Assembly (NCBI RefSeq): GCF_030817215.1
Contig: NZ_JAUSZA010000001.1
Coordinates: 1,070,501 to 1,134,500, forward strand
Direction: 5' to 3'
Origin: Paenibacillus sp. V4I3
GTDB lineage: Bacteria > Bacillota > Bacilli > Paenibacillales > NBRC-103111
DNA: 64,000 nt
Below are positions 8,444 through 16,645 of the stretch, piece after piece. The position numbers were made by a program, and so were the translations under genes. How positions within the stretch are numbered: the stretch's first letter is position 1; each line of letters begins with the position of its first letter. The notes below the pieces were generated by a model, which saw only the letters and a program-made list of their open reading frames with translations, was not told the DNA's origin and ran no database searches.

Positions 8444-9418
8444 TCAGTCAAGCTGCGCCGCCGCATAATAATTGTGTAAATTTTTAGTTACCTCAATCAT
8501 TTGGTTTTGGAGCAGCTGCGGTTCTTTAATGCGAAGGGTCCCCCCATAAGTCAGAAGAAAGTATGGAAGATCATACAGGATGTATCGCTCTTCCAGTTTA
8601 AAATGTGCTTCAAGCTGCGAACGTTCTACCAACGCATGGGCCAGAAACCAATGACCACATAGATCATCTAGTGCTTGCTCTCTTCCTGTAATTTTGACAG
8701 ATATGAGCTCATCTAGCTTATCCGAATCAGGCAGCACACCTGAAAGGATAAATTTGCGTGCCGAGAAATCAGCAGGCCGTTCAAAAGTCTTCTCCGTCGT
8801 ATCCAACTTTCGAATACGATCGATACGAAAGCTTCGAATTTCTTTGCGAAGATGACAATGCCCTACCACATACCATTTGCTTTTCCAGCAAACAAGCCCG
8901 TAAGGATCCAAATGACGAGATTCTGTTACAGATCCGTAGCCTTTTTGATAATGCATAAATATCATTACGCTCTGAGCCACCGCGATTTCCACTTCTTGAA
9001 GCAGGGATACTTGCGAGGCATCAGCTTGAGGAAGAATGACGTCAAGACCTTGCTCATGTAGATTGATTTGATGGCGTTGTTCTTCATTGGAATACATTTT
9101 GAGCTTAGCGACGGCCTGACTCAATTTCTCTCCAAACGGATACCCCGCCTCCTGGGCAAAAGCGGCCGCATGAATTAACGCTTTTTGTTCATCTAGATCA
9201 AATATAAGCGGAGCTTCATTGAACTGACCTAGCAAGCTATAACCGCCATGATGCCCGGAATCGGCAATAATCGGGACTCCGCTGGCACATAATGCATCGA
9301 TGTATCGATAAACGGTTCGGATGTTAATCTCCAGCTTCTCAGCAAGCTGCTTAGCTGTTATTCGCTTCTGAGATTTGAGCAACCACAGGATAGTAAGCAT
9401 ATGATCTGCTTTTGACAT
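8444..9418 (-). CDS. WYL-domain transcriptional regulator (YafY type)
   Basis: A protein of about 324 residues. Residues 1-60 are an HTH_11 winged helix (MLTILWLLKSQKRITAKQLAEKL... IRTVYRYIDALCASGVPI), followed by a linker and a WYL domain carrying YGLVCWKSKWYVVGHC and an RSFRIDRIRKL motif. WYL domains bind small ligands or nucleic-acid ends and tune DNA binding. The start is placed at the ATG at 9418, which follows AAAGGAATATGGGTT; the frame is open upstream to 9502 but without a ribosome-binding site. It precedes the VOC and DinB genes in the same direction and probably controls them. Confidence 0.85.
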   Translation of the reverse strand: MSKADHMLTILWLLKSQKRITAKQLAEKLEINIRTVYRYIDALCASGVPIIADSGHHGGYSLLGQFNEAPLIFDLDEQKALIHAAAFAQEAGYPFGEKLSQAVAKLKMYSNEEQRHQINLHEQGLDVILPQADASQVSLLQEVEIAVAQSVMIFMHYQKGYGSVTESRHLDPYGLVCWKSKWYVVGHCHLRKEIRSFRIDRIRKLDTTEKTFERPADFSARKFILSGVLPDSDKLDELISVKITGREQALDDLCGHWFLAHALVERSQLEAHFKLEERYILYDLPYFLLTYGGTLRIKEPQLLQNQMIEVTKNLHNYYAAAQLD

Positions 9419-9536
9419 AACCCATATTCCTTTCCGAGGAAATGCTTTCCATATGGGTTCATCATACCACTGACAGACCGATGAAAAAACACCCAATCTC
9501 ATTGAGATAGGGCGCTGGGTTTATAAAAATATATCG

Positions 9537-11297
9537 TTAAAATAACGTTATGCCGTACTCCTCAATTTTACGATATAGCGTCGTTCTTCCTATTTTCAAT
9601 TGTCCGGCGGCCTTACTAAGGTTCCATTCCGAGGCCTTCAGCGCCTTCTTGATCGCCGTGATTTCCGCGTCCTTCAACGTGAGTGTGTGATCTTTGCCTG
9701 ATCCTGCTTGCACAGACCCATCGGATTCTTCGAACGATAGATGCTCAGCGTCAATCGCCTGGCCTCCAGCTAGGAAGACTGCTTGCATAAGAATGCCGCT
9801 AAGCTCTCTTATATTGCCCGGCCAGCTGTAGGTTAACAGCTTTTGCTGCGCTGCTTCCGTTATGAATGGACAGGGCGAAGCATGCTTCTGGAGTAAATGC
9901 ACGGCTAATGTCAAAATATCGCTTCTTTCTCGTAATGACGGCAGCGTAATATGTATCCCTTTCAACCGGTAATACAGATCAGCCCGGAATCGGCCTGCCT
10001 TTATCTCCGTGGCCAAGTCCTTATTCGTTGCTGCAATGACTCTAATGTCAATTGCTTTGCTCTTCGCGCTGCCTACCGGAGTAATCATGCCTTCCTGTAG
10101 CACTCTTAATAAAGCAGCCTGCGCACGAAGAGGCATGTCGCCTATCTCATCGAGAAAAATAGTACCCTTGTGCGCGGCCTCGAATTTCCCGGCATTGCCG
10201 TCTTTGTTCGCTCCCGTGAAAGCGCCGCGAGCATATCCGAATAATTCACTCTCGACCAGGCTGTCCGGGATGGCGCTGCAATTCAATGCAATGAACGGCT
10301 CCGCCGACCGGGTGCTAGCGGTATGAATGGATTGCGCGAACAATTCCTTCCCCACGCCGCTTTCACCCAATAATAAGACGGGAAAATCAGTCGTAGCCGC
10401 CTTCTTGGCTAGTTCTTTCTTCTGTATGATGGTCGGACACGTGCCGACAATATCCCTAAACGCATACAAATGCTGCTCGTTTGCCGCTTGCTTCTGAATG
10501 GAGACGAACTGCCACAGCTTCTGATGCTCATTATGAATAGTTTTGACAGAAAAGCCTTCCAACTTCGTAAACACTTTGCCAATTGCGTCACTACCAACAA
10601 TGCGGATGGCGGCATGATTAGCACGAAGGATGCGGTTATCCCGGCTTAGAGAGAGCAGTGGTAAAGGATGATTTTGTGAGGAATGCTCGAGTTCTTTGAG
10701 GGTAATGAGATGCTCCTTCTTCGACTCTTCCAGCAGAATTTTGTTCTGCAGGGAATGGGCTGCCATACAGGCAAGTGTAAACGTATAGGCGTGGTAATTC
10801 TCTTGTTTGCCGCTAATATTGATGATACCGATCAGCTCGCCGATTGAATTGAAGACGGGTGCTGAGGCGCAGGTCAAGAAGTGATTGGAGTTGAAATAAT
10901 GCTCTTCGGCATGCACACGTACGGGTTTTTTCTCTGCGAGGGCGACACCAATGGCATTTGTTCCTTTTCTTCTCTCGGCCCAATTTGCTCCTACTTGCAG
11001 CTGAACCGCTAACGCCCGGCGGGAGAAATCGATATCTCCGACTGTGTGAATAATGGTTCCCTCCGAATCGATAAGCAGTGCCATCTGGCCGGATTGCTTG
11101 ATGCTTGTGTGCATTTGCTCGAATATTTGCTCCGTGTAATGTATGGTTTGCTCGTTTTGCCTTAATAGAGATTGAATGTGGTTTCCGGTTAAGATGTCAT
11201 CGTCAATGGGGTCGGTGGGCATTAAACCAAGTTCGTGACAGCGCTTCCAAGATGACGCCGCCGCTTCTGATAAAAAGTTATTTTCCACGGATAGCAA
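9537..11297 (-). CDS. acoR: Sigma-54-dependent activator, AcoR-like
   Basis: A Fis-family enhancer-binding protein of about 586 residues. The N-terminal half has the AcoR/DhaR layout (SWKRCHELGL start and a GAF sensor with IGVALAEKKPVRVHAEEHY). The AAA+ domain has Walker A GESGVGKE, the sigma-54 contact loop GAFTGA, Walker B TIFLDEIGDM and RADLYYRL. The C-terminal Fis helix-turn-helix ends SKAAGQLKIGRTTLYRKI. I favour the TTG at 11297, nine bases after GGAGG; a GTG nine bases further in is possible, and upstream ATG codons lack a ribosome-binding site. It is divergent from the dehydrogenase gene and surely drives its sigma-54 promoter. The inducer (acetoin, ethanol or an aldehyde) is unknown. 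Confidence 0.87.
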   Translation of the reverse strand: MLSVENNFLSEAAASSWKRCHELGLMPTDPIDDDILTGNHIQSLLRQNEQTIHYTEQIFEQMHTSIKQSGQMALLIDSEGTIIHTVGDIDFSRRALAVQLQVGANWAERRKGTNAIGVALAEKKPVRVHAEEHYFNSNHFLTCASAPVFNSIGELIGIINISGKQENYHAYTFTLACMAAHSLQNKILLEESKKEHLITLKELEHSSQNHPLPLLSLSRDNRILRANHAAIRIVGSDAIGKVFTKLEGFSVKTIHNEHQKLWQFVSIQKQAANEQHLYAFRDIVGTCPTIIQKKELAKKAATTDFPVLLLGESGVGKELFAQSIHTASTRSAEPFIALNCSAIPDSLVESELFGYARGAFTGANKDGNAGKFEAAHKGTIFLDEIGDMPLRAQAALLRVLQEGMITPVGSAKSKAIDIRVIAATNKDLATEIKAGRFRADLYYRLKGIHITLPSLRERSDILTLAVHLLQKHASPCPFITEAAQQKLLTYSWPGNIRELSGILMQAVFLAGGQAIDAEHLSFEESDGSVQAGSGKDHTLTLKDAEITAIKKALKASEWNLSKAAGQLKIGRTTLYRKIEEYGITLF

Positions 11298-11379
11298 AAA
11301 TAAACACCTCCATTGCAATCGGTTTCCTAATCCGATCATATCATAGATGCTTTTATTAATGGAGTACTGAAAGAAAGAA

Positions 11380-11420
11380 TGTCCCAAAATGGAACACTTC
11401 CGTTGTTTCAGAGCGGAACA
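11380..11420 (+). promoter_or_regulatory. Twin enhancer (UAS) dyads for the sigma-54 activator
   Basis: Two matching dyads, TGTCCC-N5-GGAACA (11380-11396) and TGTTTC-N5-GGAACA (11404-11420), lie 24 bp apart centre to centre, about 50-90 bp before the -24 element. Together they suggest a TGTTCC-N5-GGAACA recognition sequence for the activator encoded next door. Confidence 0.65.
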
Positions 11421-11470
11421 AAAACTAGTAAGCGCTCACCATATTGCCTTATTGGACGGCATTTAATATG

Positions 11471-11488
11471 TTGGCACGATCCTTGCTT
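11471..11488 (+). promoter_or_regulatory. Sigma-54 (-24/-12) promoter
   Basis: TTGGCACGATCCTTGCTT matches the sigma-54 consensus TGGCACG-N4-TTGCW exactly, with GG and GC 12 bases apart. It stands 40 bases before the dehydrogenase start. Confidence 0.9.
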
Positions 11489-11527
11489 ATATATTTAACG
11501 TATTCCATTTTAAGGAGGCTGAGCTAG

Positions 11528-13048
11528 ATGATTTATGCACAACCTGGACAAAACGGATCAAAGGTTACGTTTAAAAAACGGTACGAAAATTTTATCGGAG
11601 GAAAGTGGACAGCGCCTATTAAGGGCCAATACTTTGACAATCCATCACCTGTAAATAATCGCGTTTTCTGCGAGGTTCCTCGCTCATCTTCAGAGGATAT
11701 CGAGCTGGCTTTAGATGCTGCGCATGCTGCAAAGGACGCGTGGGGGCGCACGTCCGTTGCGGAGCGTGCCGTCATTTTAAATAAAATTGCCGATCGCATG
11801 GAAGCGAATTTGGAAATGCTTGCGGTTGCCGAGACCTGGGATAACGGGAAGCCGGTTCGGGAAACGCTTGCGGCTGATCTGCCACTGGCGATCGATCATT
11901 TTCGCTATTTTGCAGGATGCATTCGCGCCCAGGAGGGTTCGCTCAGCCAATTGGATGACAATATGGTGGCTTACCATTTTAATGAGCCTCTTGGCGTCGT
12001 CGGTCAGATTATACCGTGGAACTTTCCACTGCTTATGGCGACATGGAAGCTTGCTCCGGCACTTGCGGCCGGAAATGCGGTCGTCCTGAAGCCCGCTGAG
12101 CAAACGCCGGCATCCATACTGGTGCTGATAGAGCTCATTCAAGATTTGCTGCCGCCGGGCGTACTTAATATCGTCAACGGTTTCGGACTTGAAGCCGGCA
12201 AACCGCTTGCTTCGAGCAGCCGGATCGCGAAAATCGCCTTTACCGGCGAGACGACGACAGGCCGCTTAATTATGCAGTATGCTTCGCAAAACCTGATACC
12301 GGTCACCTTGGAGCTGGGTGGCAAGTCGCCGAATATTTTCTTTGAGGATGTGGTCGCAAGTGATGACGCTTTCTTCAATAAAGCGCTCGAAGGCTTTGCG
12401 ATGTTCGCCTTGAATCAAGGAGAAGTCTGCACCAGTCCGTCACGCGCATTAATTCAGGAATCGATTTATGATCAATTTATGGAAAGAGCCTTGAAGCGAG
12501 TCGCTGCCATCAAACAAGGCAACCCTCTGGATACGGAAACGATGATTGGCGCACAAGCCTCGACCGAGCAGGTTGAGAAAATTATGAGCTATATCCATAT
12601 CGGTGCACAGGAAGGTGCCGAATGCCTGATCGGTGGAGATCGGGCAAAGGTGGATGGAGATATTTCCGAAGGCTACTACATTCAGCCGACAGTTCTGAAG
12701 GGGCATAACAAAATGAGAATCTTCCAAGAGGAGATTTTCGGACCGGTTCTTTCCGTTACGACGTTCAAGGATCAGGAAGAGGCGCTGGCGATCGCCAATG
12801 ACACGCTCTATGGTCTTGGCTCCGGCGTATGGACGCGTGACATGAACACGGCCTACCGGATGGGGCGCAGCATTCAAGCCGGCCGCGTATGGACGAATTG
12901 CTACCATGCGTATCCTGCCCATGCGGCCTTCGGCGGCTATAAGAGCTCGGGCATTGGCCGTGAGAATCACAAAATGATGCTCTCCCATTACCAGCAAACC
13001 AAAAATCTACTCGTCAGCTACAGCCCCGACGCACTGGGCTTCTTCTAA
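11528..13048 (+). CDS. acoD: NAD-dependent aldehyde dehydrogenase (acetaldehyde type, AcoD/ExaC-like)
   Basis: A 506-residue aldehyde dehydrogenase, the same length as the acetaldehyde dehydrogenases of the AcoD/ExaC/AldB group. Catalytic Cys301 sits in [11 protein letters not shown], the general base Glu262 in [10 protein letters not shown], and the cofactor-binding Asn in [18 protein letters not shown]. It oxidises acetaldehyde or a similar short aldehyde to the acid with NAD(P)+. AAGGAGGCTGAGCTAG precedes the ATG. Transcription should depend on sigma-54 and the divergent AcoR-like activator. The DUF779 gene follows by 12 bases, a pairing often seen with this dehydrogenase type. Base composition is noticeably more GC-rich than in the amino-acid importer operon. 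Confidence 0.9.
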   Translation: MIYAQPGQNGSKVTFKKRYENFIGGKWTAPIKGQYFDNPSPVNNRVFCEVPRSSSEDIELALDAAHAAKDAWGRTSVAERAVILNKIADRMEANLEMLAVAETWDNGKPVRETLAADLPLAIDHFRYFAGCIRAQEGSLSQLDDNMVAYHFNEPLGVVGQIIPWNFPLLMATWKLAPALAAGNAVVLKPAEQTPASILVLIELIQDLLPPGVLNIVNGFGLEAGKPLASSSRIAKIAFTGETTTGRLIMQYASQNLIPVTLELGGKSPNIFFEDVVASDDAFFNKALEGFAMFALNQGEVCTSPSRALIQESIYDQFMERALKRVAAIKQGNPLDTETMIGAQASTEQVEKIMSYIHIGAQEGAECLIGGDRAKVDGDISEGYYIQPTVLKGHNKMRIFQEEIFGPVLSVTTFKDQEEALAIANDTLYGLGSGVWTRDMNTAYRMGRSIQAGRVWTNCYHAYPAHAAFGGYKSSGIGRENHKMMLSHYQQTKNLLVSYSPDALGFF

Positions 13049-13060
13049 GAGAGCTGTACG

Positions 13061-13426
13061 ATGACGATAGAAGTGAGCAAGGTTGTTGCTACCGATGCCG
13101 CTCTAGAGCTAATCGAAATCGTAAAGGCCAAGCATGGCCCTGTCATGTTCCATCAATCCGGCGGCTGCTGCGATGGCAGCTCTCCGATGTGTTACGCGCA
13201 AGGGGAGTTTCTTATCGGCGACAGCGACGTATGGCTAGGGGATATAGGCGGCGCACCCTTCTATATGAGCAAGTCGCAATACGACTATTGGAAGAATACG
13301 ATGCTCATCATCGACGTGGTGCCCGGCAGAGGCGGGATGTTCTCGCTTGAGGGGCCGGAAGGGCGGCGCTTTCTGACTCGTTCGAGGATGTTCTCGGATG
13401 AGGAGCGGCGTGTGTTGGGTCTCTAA
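13061..13426 (+). CDS. DUF779 family protein
   Basis: A 121-residue protein of the DUF779 family, of unknown function but commonly encoded beside AldB/ExaC-type aldehyde dehydrogenases. The hallmark is the Cys-rich stretch FHQSGGCCDGSSPMCY, followed by GEFLIGDSDVWLGDIGGAPFY and a C-terminal FSLEGPEGRRFLTRSR. The adjacent cysteines suggest metal or thiol chemistry, perhaps a role in handling the aldehyde or in metal supply, but this is speculation. The gene follows the dehydrogenase by 12 bases and ends just before a strong terminator, so the sigma-54 operon has two genes. Confidence 0.85.
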   Translation: MTIEVSKVVATDAALELIEIVKAKHGPVMFHQSGGCCDGSSPMCYAQGEFLIGDSDVWLGDIGGAPFYMSKSQYDYWKNTMLIIDVVPGRGGMFSLEGPEGRRFLTRSRMFSDEERRVLGL

Positions 13427-13447
13427 GCTTTTTTATAGGATACGATG

Positions 13448-13489
13448 AAAACCCTGTTCTCTTCCTTGACGAAGGGAGCAGGGTTTTTT
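13448..13489 (+). terminator. Terminator of the acoD-DUF779 operon
   Basis: AAACCCTGTTCTCTTCC pairs with GAAGGGAGCAGGGTTT around TTGAC and is followed by a T-run. Confidence 0.9.
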
Positions 13490-13491
13490 GA

Positions 13492-13638
13492 GCTGCAGCC
13501 AGAGTTTTACAGAAAGGCTCCTCTCATATTAGGCCTATGACTATGAAGCAAATCGCAGAAAGGCTGTATGTGCATGATTCAACGGTAAGCCGTACCGTAA
13601 ATAATGGCAAGTTGTACAGCGTGCAACAATTTCCTTGA
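13492..13638 (+). pseudogene. sigL: Remnant of a sigma-54 factor gene (rpoN/sigL), DNA-binding domain only
   Basis: Between a stop at 13489 and a stop at 13636 the frame reads VLQKGSSHIRPMTMKQIAER and then LYVHDSTVSRTVNNGKL. This matches the helix-turn-helix part of RpoN, whose signature is RP(L/M)TxxxIAxxLxxHxSTVSR. The rest of sigma-54 is absent and the C-terminal RpoN box is missing. Homology stops exactly at 13611, where a 136-bp repeat begins, so the repeat may have inserted into or replaced the 3' end. It lies immediately after a sigma-54-controlled operon. A functional sigL must be elsewhere if that operon is expressed. Confidence 0.7.
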
Positions 13639-13746
13639 TTTCTTCCAGGCAAGCTAAGGATGTTGTATGTTGTACAACAATTTAGCCTCTTTATATGAGT
13701 TAGAGCTACTTTTGGCAGGAATTGTTGTGTTTTTTGCAACATTCGC
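13611..13746. repeat. 136-bp hairpin-rich dispersed repeat, copy A
   Basis: It aligns without gaps to 58411-58546 over all 136 positions with about 96 identities by hand count. Conserved blocks are the TTGTTGTA/TACAACAA palindromes, TTTAGCC and GAGCTA. Each copy can fold into three successive hairpins: GTTGTAC...GCAAC, TGTTGTA...TACAACA and TTGTTG...CAA. No protein is encoded. Confidence 0.75.
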
Positions 13747-13862
13747 AAAGTTTAAACTTTACATTTAAATCCTAAACTTTAAAGCTTATATCTTAACGTT
13801 TAAATCGTACAAGTTAAAGCTTAAATCTTAAACTTCAAAGTTTAAACTTTAAACTTTAAACT
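13745..13862. repeat. Array of 17 tandem heptamers (consensus TTAAACT), candidate centromere of the ParM operon
   Basis: Reading in steps of seven from 13745 gives GCAAAGT, TTAAACT, a 6-base TTACAT, TTAAATC, CTAAACT, TTAAAGC, TTATATC, TTAACGT, TTAAATC, GTACAAG, TTAAAGC, TTAAATC, TTAAACT, TCAAAGT and three TTAAACT. Only one unit breaks the frame. Three units make 21 bp, two helical turns. The array lies about 115 bp before a ParM-like gene, where type II partition systems keep the parC sites bound by ParR. The function is inferred from that position. 13863-13975 holds only the leader of the operon. Confidence 0.7.
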
Positions 13863-13975
13863 TCATTCCAACTAGCTGCTAAAAATACCAATTTCTCCAA
13901 ATACCCTCTCAATTGGCCCTTGTAACGCGAATCTTTATATAAACTCAAATAAGGCCACCGGAGAGGGGAATAGAC

Positions 13976-15172
13976 TTGACAAAGAACGAAGTCTTAACCA
14001 CTACCATCACGCTGTCTATTGATAATGGCAGCAGTCACGTTAAAGTGATTTACGACCATTTGGACAATAACTTTATTTTCCCTAATGTACTAGCGCAACC
14101 GTTTGGTGAACGATTTCTTTTGATGGAACAAGGTGATCCCCTGGATTTTCTTGACGTACAGATTACATCGCCTTCGATAGAGAGCGATCAGTACCGACAT
14201 GTTTACGTGGGTAACTTAGCGATCGGTGACGAAGGGATTATTCATGAAATTGTAGGGGATAAAGCGGTGCAAAAGAAGGCCCAGAGACCCGAAACAATGG
14301 TGACACTCCTTACGGCTGCGGCGTATGCCATTGCCAAGAAACATGAGGATGCCATCAGGCGGGGGAAAAAGCGGATAAAAGCCGCTGTCAACTTGGGTAC
14401 AGGTCTGCCGATTCGTGAAATAACGAAATTCCGCGAGGAATTTGCTCATAAGATTACAGGAGGCGTACATTCCGTTACATTCGGGACGACCCCCGTATTT
14501 AAAGGGATAACGGTGGAAATGGAATTTTCGCTTCCTACCGATATCAGCATAGACGATGTTTCCGGTGTTTACGACCTTGAGGCTACTTCCAAATCACATC
14601 TATCCCACAAAGGCTTCGGCATTGCGGATGTAGGCGGTGTCGACATGGATATCGCGTTCTTCAAACCCGGTCTCGATCTGGATCAACGGCACTCAACTGG
14701 CGCTAAGATCTACCTCAATGATGCTTTAGAGAGCATTCGCAACGAGGTTAATTCGCAAGGTGAGGAATTGATCGCAAGCACGGCGGAATTGACCCTCATG
14801 CTGGTCAACAAAGAGTATGAGATTTATGCGGAGGGTAAGGTTGTTTTTGACATGACAAGCCTTATTAACCGGCATATGCGCATATTAGCGGAAAAAGTGC
14901 TGAAATACGCCCGCAACTCTTGGAAGCATGTTCGTTACGCCAATGAGTTTTGGTTTATCGGTGGTGGAGCGGTCGTTTTGCAGCCTTGGATTGAGAAATT
15001 AAACGCCGAGCTGGGCCTGCCCATTAAGTTTGATACCGTGGAACACAGCCAATTCCGAAATGTGCGAGGCACCTTTCTTATGCTTGACCACGCACTGAAA
15101 CATGCGGACGAATCCGCGGCGGCTAGTGCTGATTCTGAAGGAGTATCCGAGAGCGGGAGCGAATCGGATTGA
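13976..15172 (+). CDS. parM: ParM/StbA-type actin-like segregation ATPase
   Basis: A 398-residue bacterial actin homologue. The ATPase landmarks are phosphate-1 LSIDNGSSHVKV, the NLGTGLPIRE strand, phosphate-2 GIADVGGVDMDIAFF and the adenosine loop FWFIGGGAVVLQPW. The last ~25 residues are an acidic Ser-rich tail. Such proteins polymerise to push plasmid copies apart. The start is a TTG at 13976 with GGAGAGGGG upstream; the stop overlaps the next start (TTGA). The heptamer array upstream and the ParR-like gene downstream complete a type II partition cassette. No plasmid replication or transfer gene is recognised nearby, so it appears chromosomal. The ParM assignment is strong; the cargo is unknown. 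Confidence 0.87.
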   Translation: MTKNEVLTTTITLSIDNGSSHVKVIYDHLDNNFIFPNVLAQPFGERFLLMEQGDPLDFLDVQITSPSIESDQYRHVYVGNLAIGDEGIIHEIVGDKAVQKKAQRPETMVTLLTAAAYAIAKKHEDAIRRGKKRIKAAVNLGTGLPIREITKFREEFAHKITGGVHSVTFGTTPVFKGITVEMEFSLPTDISIDDVSGVYDLEATSKSHLSHKGFGIADVGGVDMDIAFFKPGLDLDQRHSTGAKIYLNDALESIRNEVNSQGEELIASTAELTLMLVNKEYEIYAEGKVVFDMTSLINRHMRILAEKVLKYARNSWKHVRYANEFWFIGGGAVVLQPWIEKLNAELGLPIKFDTVEHSQFRNVRGTFLMLDHALKHADESAAASADSEGVSESGSESD

Positions 15173-15615
15173 AAAAGCGGAGATCCACCGTTTACGTTCG
15201 TTCAGGTAAGGATGTTACCCTGTATATTCCGTCAGACACACCGCCTGAGGTCATCGATTATTTAAACCAATTGAAAATGGAAGGCATTTTCAGTCAAGGA
15301 ATCATGGATATTTTGACAAGGTATGTTCGAGAAGAGCAATCGGGTAGGAGACCGATTACGGAATTATTTCCCGGGAAAAAAATGGTCTCGGACATGGATG
15401 AGGCCGTTTCTCTAGCAGACAGCTATAGTGACATGGAGTCGGCAGAGCCTATTGAACCTGCTCATGAAGCGAATGATGATTTCAACCAGCCAAAGAAGGA
15501 GATCCCGGATGCCAATGATCAGAAAAAATTCAGTTTGGCGCAAATATTCCGGCAATCTCGGCACAATTCGGGAAAGCTAGTACAGCCCTCGGATCATGGC
15601 AACAATAATGAGTAG
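15169..15615 (+). CDS. parR: ParR-like DNA-binding adaptor (ribbon-helix-helix candidate)
   Basis: A 148-residue basic-then-acidic protein. Residues ~10-55 read as a β-strand and two helices (RSGKDVTLYIPSDTPPEVID, LNQLKMEGIFSQGIMDIL), the pattern of the RHH domains of ParR and Alp7R partners of actin-like ATPases. The rest is low-complexity, acidic in the middle, then a basic segment KKFSLAQIFRQSRHN that could contact filament ends. The start is a TTG inside the parM stop region, implying tight coupling. No family match beyond this pattern is claimed; the ParR role rests on operon position and the fold pattern. Confidence 0.65.
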   Translation: MKKRRSTVYVRSGKDVTLYIPSDTPPEVIDYLNQLKMEGIFSQGIMDILTRYVREEQSGRRPITELFPGKKMVSDMDEAVSLADSYSDMESAEPIEPAHEANDDFNQPKKEIPDANDQKKFSLAQIFRQSRHNSGKLVQPSDHGNNNE

Positions 15616-15649
15616 GTGAACTCCATGGTAATGAAAAGGAGGACATCAG

Positions 15650-16108
15650 ATGGACAACGGACAAGCTAAGGACGCAGCGCGTCATTTTAATCTTTCAGAT
15701 GAAGTTTTTCACCATCCCGGCATGGATATTTATACACAAATGACCTTTATCGTCTTGAAATGTTTTTCTTCGGAATCGAACATTCCAGGATTATCTGATA
15801 TTGCTAAGCTCGGTCGCATGAATCTCAAGCAGGCGACTAAAGCTTTGCAGCAACTCGTAGAGCTGAGAATTGTCTCGCACAAAATATTCCGCCGTATGGT
15901 TGGAGATTTCCAAGACGATCGGCTTTCCTGGGCTGCTAAGGGCTTGCTTACGTTTTGCAAAGAGAACCCGAACATCAACCTAGACGATCTAGTGGAACTA
16001 TCCAGTGAATCGGGCGAGGATGAACATAGCATACGCAAGGCACTTAAGGAATTGAACGAATATGGGTACTTGGAAGAGTACCCTGTATGGAGCAAAATTG
16101 CTAACTAA
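15650..16108 (+). CDS. Double winged-helix protein, third gene of the ParM operon
   Basis: A 152-residue protein with two predicted winged helices. Residues ~15-80 (MDIYTQMTFIVLKCF... LSDIAKLGRMNLKQATKALQ) resemble the N-terminal domain of plasmid RepA/DnaD-type replication proteins. Residues ~85-148 (LSWAAKGLLTFCKENPNI... IRKALKELNEYGYLEEY) resemble the HTH modules found in phage and conjugative-element replisome organisers. AAAAGGAGGACATCAG precedes the ATG, 34 bases after the ParR-like gene. A terminator follows, so the operon has three genes. It may be the repressor, or link the centromere array to replication; neither can be decided here. Confidence 0.6.
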   Translation: MDNGQAKDAARHFNLSDEVFHHPGMDIYTQMTFIVLKCFSSESNIPGLSDIAKLGRMNLKQATKALQQLVELRIVSHKIFRRMVGDFQDDRLSWAAKGLLTFCKENPNINLDDLVELSSESGEDEHSIRKALKELNEYGYLEEYPVWSKIAN

Positions 16109-16172
16109 GGTATAGCAGAAGGACAGAATTAATTTTGTGAAACACTCTGGAAGTCTGAGGGTACTTAAAATA

Positions 16173-16211
16173 GACCATGCTATCTACGTTTGTAGAAGCA
16201 TGGTCAATTTT
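16173..16211 (+). terminator. Terminator of the ParM operon
   Basis: GACCATGC pairs with GCATGGTC around a 17-base loop, followed by AATTTTTTG. Confidence 0.85.
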
Positions 16212-16465
16212 TTGTTTGAAAGACTCTAAATAGTTCAATGTTTATCTTGTATACAACATTATATGTAAGGGGTATCAATTCAAATATTGTCGAATTTACA
16301 ATGTTAGTTTCATAAATATAGGAAAATCATTGAATTTTAACTAATAAAGAAGATCAAAAGTACTAGAATATATGCGGATCATGAACCTTATAGTTAAATT
16401 TACCTATTCAAATTACTAGGAATATAGTATTATGGCAGAGATAGAAGTATCGAAATCTCAAGTGA

Positions 16466-16604
16466 AAAGGGCAAATTACAGGAAACTGTGAGACGCAAAG
16501 CCAAGGGCCTGAAACGCGTATTAAAAAACGTGCATGGTAGCCGGTTACCACAGGGAATCATAGTGTTTTTCTATGAACCTTGTTTAAGGTTCTTTTCTTT
16601 TTTT
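16466..16604 (+). promoter_or_regulatory. c-di-GMP-I (GEMM) riboswitch with intrinsic terminator
   Basis: The aptamer shows the GEMM-I core: AAGGGCAAA, a P2 hairpin ACAG-GAAA-CTGT with a GNRA tetraloop, AGACGCAAAGCC-A-GGGCC, a P3 hairpin and the closing GGTAGCCGGTTACC. Downstream are CATAG...CTATG and then GAACCTT-GTTT-AAGGTTC followed by TTTTCTTTTTTT (16575-16604), a transcription terminator placed 41 bases before the next start codon. The switch therefore controls readthrough into the giant repeat-protein gene. Whether c-di-GMP turns it on or off cannot be read by eye. 16212-16465 is AT-rich promoter sequence with no gene seen. Confidence 0.92.
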
Positions 16605-16645
16605 GAGATCTATCAATCCTTATTATAAGAAGGGAAGGGAGTCAG

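Noticed and set aside
9999..10330. Plus-strand open frame inside the AcoR-like gene
   Set aside because: It has no ribosome-binding site and lies opposite the AAA+ domain of a well-supported gene.
13745..13862. Simple AT-rich low-complexity DNA
   Set aside because: The strict 7-bp register with recurring TTAAA(C/G/T) and the neighbouring ParM gene make an ordered iteron array more likely.
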